Of a stretch of DNA of 64,000 nucleotides, positions 60,545 to 64,000 are shown piece by piece. Source of the stretch: Ptychodera flava (taxonomy: Eukaryota; Hemichordata; Enteropneusta; Ptychoderidae). The notes beneath the pieces were generated by a model that worked only from the letters and a program-made list of their open reading frames with translations, had not been told where the DNA came from and ran no database searches. The position numbers and the translations under genes were made by a program. The first letter of the stretch is position 1; every line of letters starts with the position of its first letter. The stretch spans positions 29,849,041 through 29,913,040 of the forward strand of contig NC_091931.1 in the NCBI RefSeq assembly GCF_041260155.1. Reading direction: 5' to 3'.

Positions 60545-62095
60545 TTTATACCACTGCAAAGTCTCTGTGCAACCAGTTGACACATTCTGACTCAGCATGA
60601 TCTAACAGCAGATTCCTGCATAAAATTTTTATTTGAAAACTTGAATCACTTTTTAATAGCATAAAAAAGCGCAAAACAAGGAGAAACTTAGATGACAAAG
60701 CCTTATAAGGGAAAGAGAGATGTACCACATGACTCCATGCAACCAGGTGACACATGGTGACTCAGCATACTAAAAATGCAGTTCCTGCAAAAAATTTAAT
60801 TAGACAACTTAAATCAGTTGGCGATAGCATAGAAAGATGAAAACCACTGGGAAAACTTAGAAGTCACAGCCATAGCACACTAAGAGAGATGCACCGGAGT
60901 GTCCGTGCAACCAGGTGACACATGGTGACTCAGCATACTAAAAATGCAGTTCCTGCAAAAAAATTAGATTAGACAACTTAAATCAGTTGGCGATAGCATA
61001 GAAAGATGAAAACCAATGAGAAAACTTAGCAGTCACAGCCTTAGCACAGTAAGAGAGATGCACCAGAGTGTCCGTGCAACCAGGTGACACATGGTGACTC
61101 AGCATACTAAAAATGCAGTTCCTGCAAAAAATTTAAATTAGACAACTTAAATCAGTTGGCGATAGCATAGAAAGATGAAACCACTGGAAAACTTAGCAGT
61201 CACAGCCATAGCACACTAAGAGAGATGCGCCGGATTGTCAGTGCAACCAGGTGACACATGGCGACTCAGCATACTAAAATGCAGATTCTGCAAACATATT
61301 TGATTAGACAACCTAAATCAGTTGGCGATAGCATAGAAAGATGAAAACCAATGAGAAAACTTAGCAGTCACAGCCTTACACAGTAAGAGAGATGCACCAG
61401 AGTGTCCGTGCAACCAGGTGACACATGGTGTCTCAGCATACTAAAAATGCAGATTCTGCAAAATATTTGATTAGACAACTTAAATCAGTTGGCGATAGCA
61501 TAGAAAGATGAAAACCACTGGGAAAACTTAGAAGTCACAGCCATAGCACACTAAGAGAGATGCGCCGGAGTGTCCGTGCAACCAGGTGACACATGGTGAC
61601 TCAGCATACTCAAAATGCAGTTCCTGCAAAAAATTTAGATTAGACAACTTAAATCAATTAGTGATAGCATAAAAAGATGAAAACCAATGAGAAAACTTAG
61701 AAGTCACATGAGCCTTAGCACAGTAAGAGAGATGCACCAGAGTGTCCGTGCAACCAGGTGACACATGGTGACTCAGCATACTAAAAATGCAGTTCCTGCA
61801 AAAATTTAAATTAGACAACTTAAATCAGTTGGCGATAGCATAGAAAGATGAAAACCAATGAGAAAACTTAGCAGTCACAGCCTTAGCACAGTAAGAGAGA
61901 TGCACCAGAGTGTCCGTGCAACCAGGTGACACATGGTGACTCAGCATACTCAAAATGCAGTTCCTGCAAAAAATTTAGATTAGACAACTTAAATCAATTA
62001 GTGATAGCATAGAAAGATGAAAAACCACTGGGAAAACTTAGAAGTCACAGCCATAGCACACTAAGACAGATGCGCAGAGTGTCCATGCAACCCGG
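60545..62095. repeat. ~169-bp satellite array, about nine copies
   Basis: The anchor CAACCAGGTGACACATGG recurs near 60740, 60909, 61078, 61246, 61413, 61580, 61752 and 61920, with a decayed unit near 60570 and a truncated one at 62085. Each unit also carries AATGCAGTTCCTGCAAA, CAGTTGGCGATAGCATAGAA and AGAGAGATGC(A/G)CC. Unit identity is high in the middle of the array. Confidence 0.9.
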
Positions 62096-62099
62096 TTTA

Positions 62100-63215
62100 T
62101 AATGCTTTGAGCATTTTCGACCGTTGTTACTGAAGTATGCATCCTATCCAGAGAAAAGTGATAATATAAAACAAGGCCAACCACCTTAATGTTTGTAAAT
62201 AAGTAGACTTTGATGTGTTTCAGGACATCTCTTTGACTCTTTTGACACAACTGTGAAACATCTGGTGAATTTAAGAGACACGTACGCTAACAATCATTGC
62301 TCTTAACGATTGTTGAAGAGTGTATACTGCTGTGTGTTACACCCCTAAGGTTAAAGTGATCAGTCTAACCATGGAGGTAGTAGCCATGGTCTAACAGTAA
62401 CACAGGCATTTTGTCTTACCTATGGTCCTTCGAACTGGTTTGTTTTTAAATTGGAAAAGTCAAACCTCCATTGGTTTCAATACGGATAAAAAATGTTGCT
62501 AAGAGATTTGCTATTGATATTTAGCAGTGCCATGAATACAAAAGCAAGCACAGTAGCTTTGTACGGCTTTGGACCATAACAATCAAACACTAAAGTGCTG
62601 AATCTGTCGAGGTCGATCATGATGAGTGATGTATGTAGACACAGTCAGAGGCGGACTGTCATGTAGACCTGGTTTCGTCTGACCTCTGAATTTTAAAGAC
62701 CTCTGAATTTTAAAACCGCCTGCATGCTAACACCAGAGATATATGAGAAATCGTATCCTTGTGTTACAAGCCTATGATCAAGAATCGAACAGACTACTAT
62801 ACTTGTACTCACTTGCTTCGATATGGCACAAATGAAAACGTGCTTTGACAACCAGAGCTAGCACAAGGTATCAAGAATGCAAGAATTACCCATGCTTGGA
62901 CTTTCAACTCTCATCTTTGACATCGAAACATAACCAAATATGGGTGTGTCATAGCCAACAACCACATGACATATTTACAACCAGATGACAGGACTCCCAA
63001 ACGCGCGTACTCCCTCTATCGAATTTTGTTCAAGATGGCGGAGGTTAGTCACCTGACAGAACATGCTACAACAAATATGGCTGCTACCATATGAAAACGC
63101 GGATCAGAATTATGTTCGAACACTGGTATCCTAACCAAAAACATTGGCACACGAGACGGGAAACAGAAACTGAAAGGATTAATCCAGAAGTACGGGGAAA
63201 TAGAGATGATTGAAG
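62100..63215. other. No gene recognised
   Basis: Unremarkable sequence inside the 11-kb inverted-repeat segment. Near 63005-63040 it shares GAATTTTGTTCAAGATG with 52738-52755 close to the left end. Confidence 0.4.
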
Positions 63216-63220
63216 GCTGG

Positions 63221-63349
63221 CTGTGATATCGCAGCAGTACTTGTGGCGTGTATCGAACTAGGGTCATTGAGGTCATCGCCGACAGTGGTGTGACCCCAAT
63301 GACCAGAGCACGTTCGATACACGCCACAAGTACTGCTGCGATATCACAG
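63221..63349. repeat. Long perfect hairpin (38-bp arms)
   Basis: The left arm 63221-63258 (starting CTGTGATATCGCAGCAGTAC) and right arm 63312-63349 are exact reverse complements. Inside the loop GGGTCATTG and CAATGACC can extend the stem. It is a MITE-like foldback close to the right end of the 11-kb segment. Confidence 0.85.
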
Positions 63350-64000
63350 CTAATTGAAAGCAAACTTTGTTGGAACTGTGAACGACGATTGATTTCGATT
63401 GATAGAATGGTGTCCGAATTTCATGAAAAATGCCAGGCATCATGTCGACATTCTAAAAGTATAAAGAGGTGTGCTAAATCACAGTGGCTAAATCATGGAG
63501 GTAAAAAGTCTTTCTTTCTACCTCCACGGCTTTGTGGTACAAACAAGAAGTTGGTGTCAAGTGAGCCTGAAAGTGCGAAACCCTAGAAAAAGTTACAAGT
63601 GTTACTTTCATCCAATCACAGCTTGTTTTATTTTAACCCAATAGCGTCCATGTTTACATTAGCCGGTACCTGACCCTATATTTCCCCACGCCCTCTACCG
63701 GGGAAATGGGTCAGGGAACCAGACTATTTTTACACAGTAAGTGAGGCTACCCACAATTCTCCATGATCTGTACACACGGAGATCACTCACTGAACTGAAG
63801 CAAATTTCTTCTGTACACAGAACAACTCGGTCCATATTTCAAAATTCTGGCAACATAGTTCTGATGATCATAATTTTCTGATTTCTCACTGTGAATAATG
63901 AGAAGATCAACCTCTTTTCCGCGGAGGAGATAGCAATTTTGTAATTTTGTCGACATAGATTTTTGACAGCCATACACAATATTTTAAAGGAAACTAAGGG

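Larger units (their letters stand above)
52659..63726. mobile_element. 11-kb segment bounded by 64-bp terminal inverted repeats
   Basis: 52659-52722 and 63663-63726 are near-exact inverted repeats starting TAGTCTGGTTCCCTGACCCA. TTTTACAC lies directly before the left end and, one extra T away, after the right end (63728-63735). An 8-bp duplication fits the hAT or P superfamilies. No transposase is recognised inside; the interior is mostly tandem repeats, a SINE-like unit and LINE tails. It could be a giant non-autonomous element, or two small elements in opposite orientation that happen to flank this DNA. Confidence 0.5.

Overview
The window is animal (metazoan) nuclear DNA, most likely from a marine invertebrate. 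It has multi-exon genes with GT/AG introns, long microsatellites, many small inverted-repeat transposons and eroded LINE fragments. I cannot name the species. Two themes dominate: a tandem array of aspartylglucosaminidase (AGA) genes on the minus strand, and one complete Polinton/Maverick virus-like transposon inserted in that array.

Layout. Positions 1-1962 are the 5' flank of a further array copy lying off the left edge. AGA copy A (1963-11293, minus) has 11 exons that splice into an intact 383-codon frame, with the catalytic and substrate residues at the same numbers as in human AGA. Degenerate AGA exons follow at about 13.4 and 15.2 kb. AGA copy C (16688-44977, minus) also has 11 intact exons (374 codons), but its intron 1 is about 21.5 kb because it holds the Polinton. 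Past 45 kb come another exon-1 remnant, an orphan exon 3 at 52336-52383, and repeat-dominated DNA. This includes an 11 kb segment (52659-63726) bounded by 64-bp inverted repeats and an 8-bp flanking repeat.

The Polinton spans 24877-42122 (17.2 kb). It has about 190-bp terminal inverted repeats that are about 98% identical, and a perfect 6-bp target duplication (TACCAC). It carries a protein-primed family B DNA polymerase, a chromodomain integrase, a packaging ATPase, a penton-like minor capsid protein, a probable major capsid protein and several small membrane or coiled-coil proteins of the Polinton virion gene set. I found no adenain-type protease. Genes lie in divergent and convergent blocks, and nearly every start codon has a TATATA(G/C)-like box within about 8-25 bases upstream.

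The most unusual cargo is at 32156-33308 (minus): a deoxynucleoside-kinase-like P-loop domain followed by what looks like a DEDDh 3'-5' exonuclease, apparently one fused gene broken by a single frameshift. The element as given has about 13 frameshifts but only one clear nonsense codon, several at homopolymers, while its terminal repeats are nearly identical and both host AGA copies are intact. That pattern fits either very recent decay or assembly indels.
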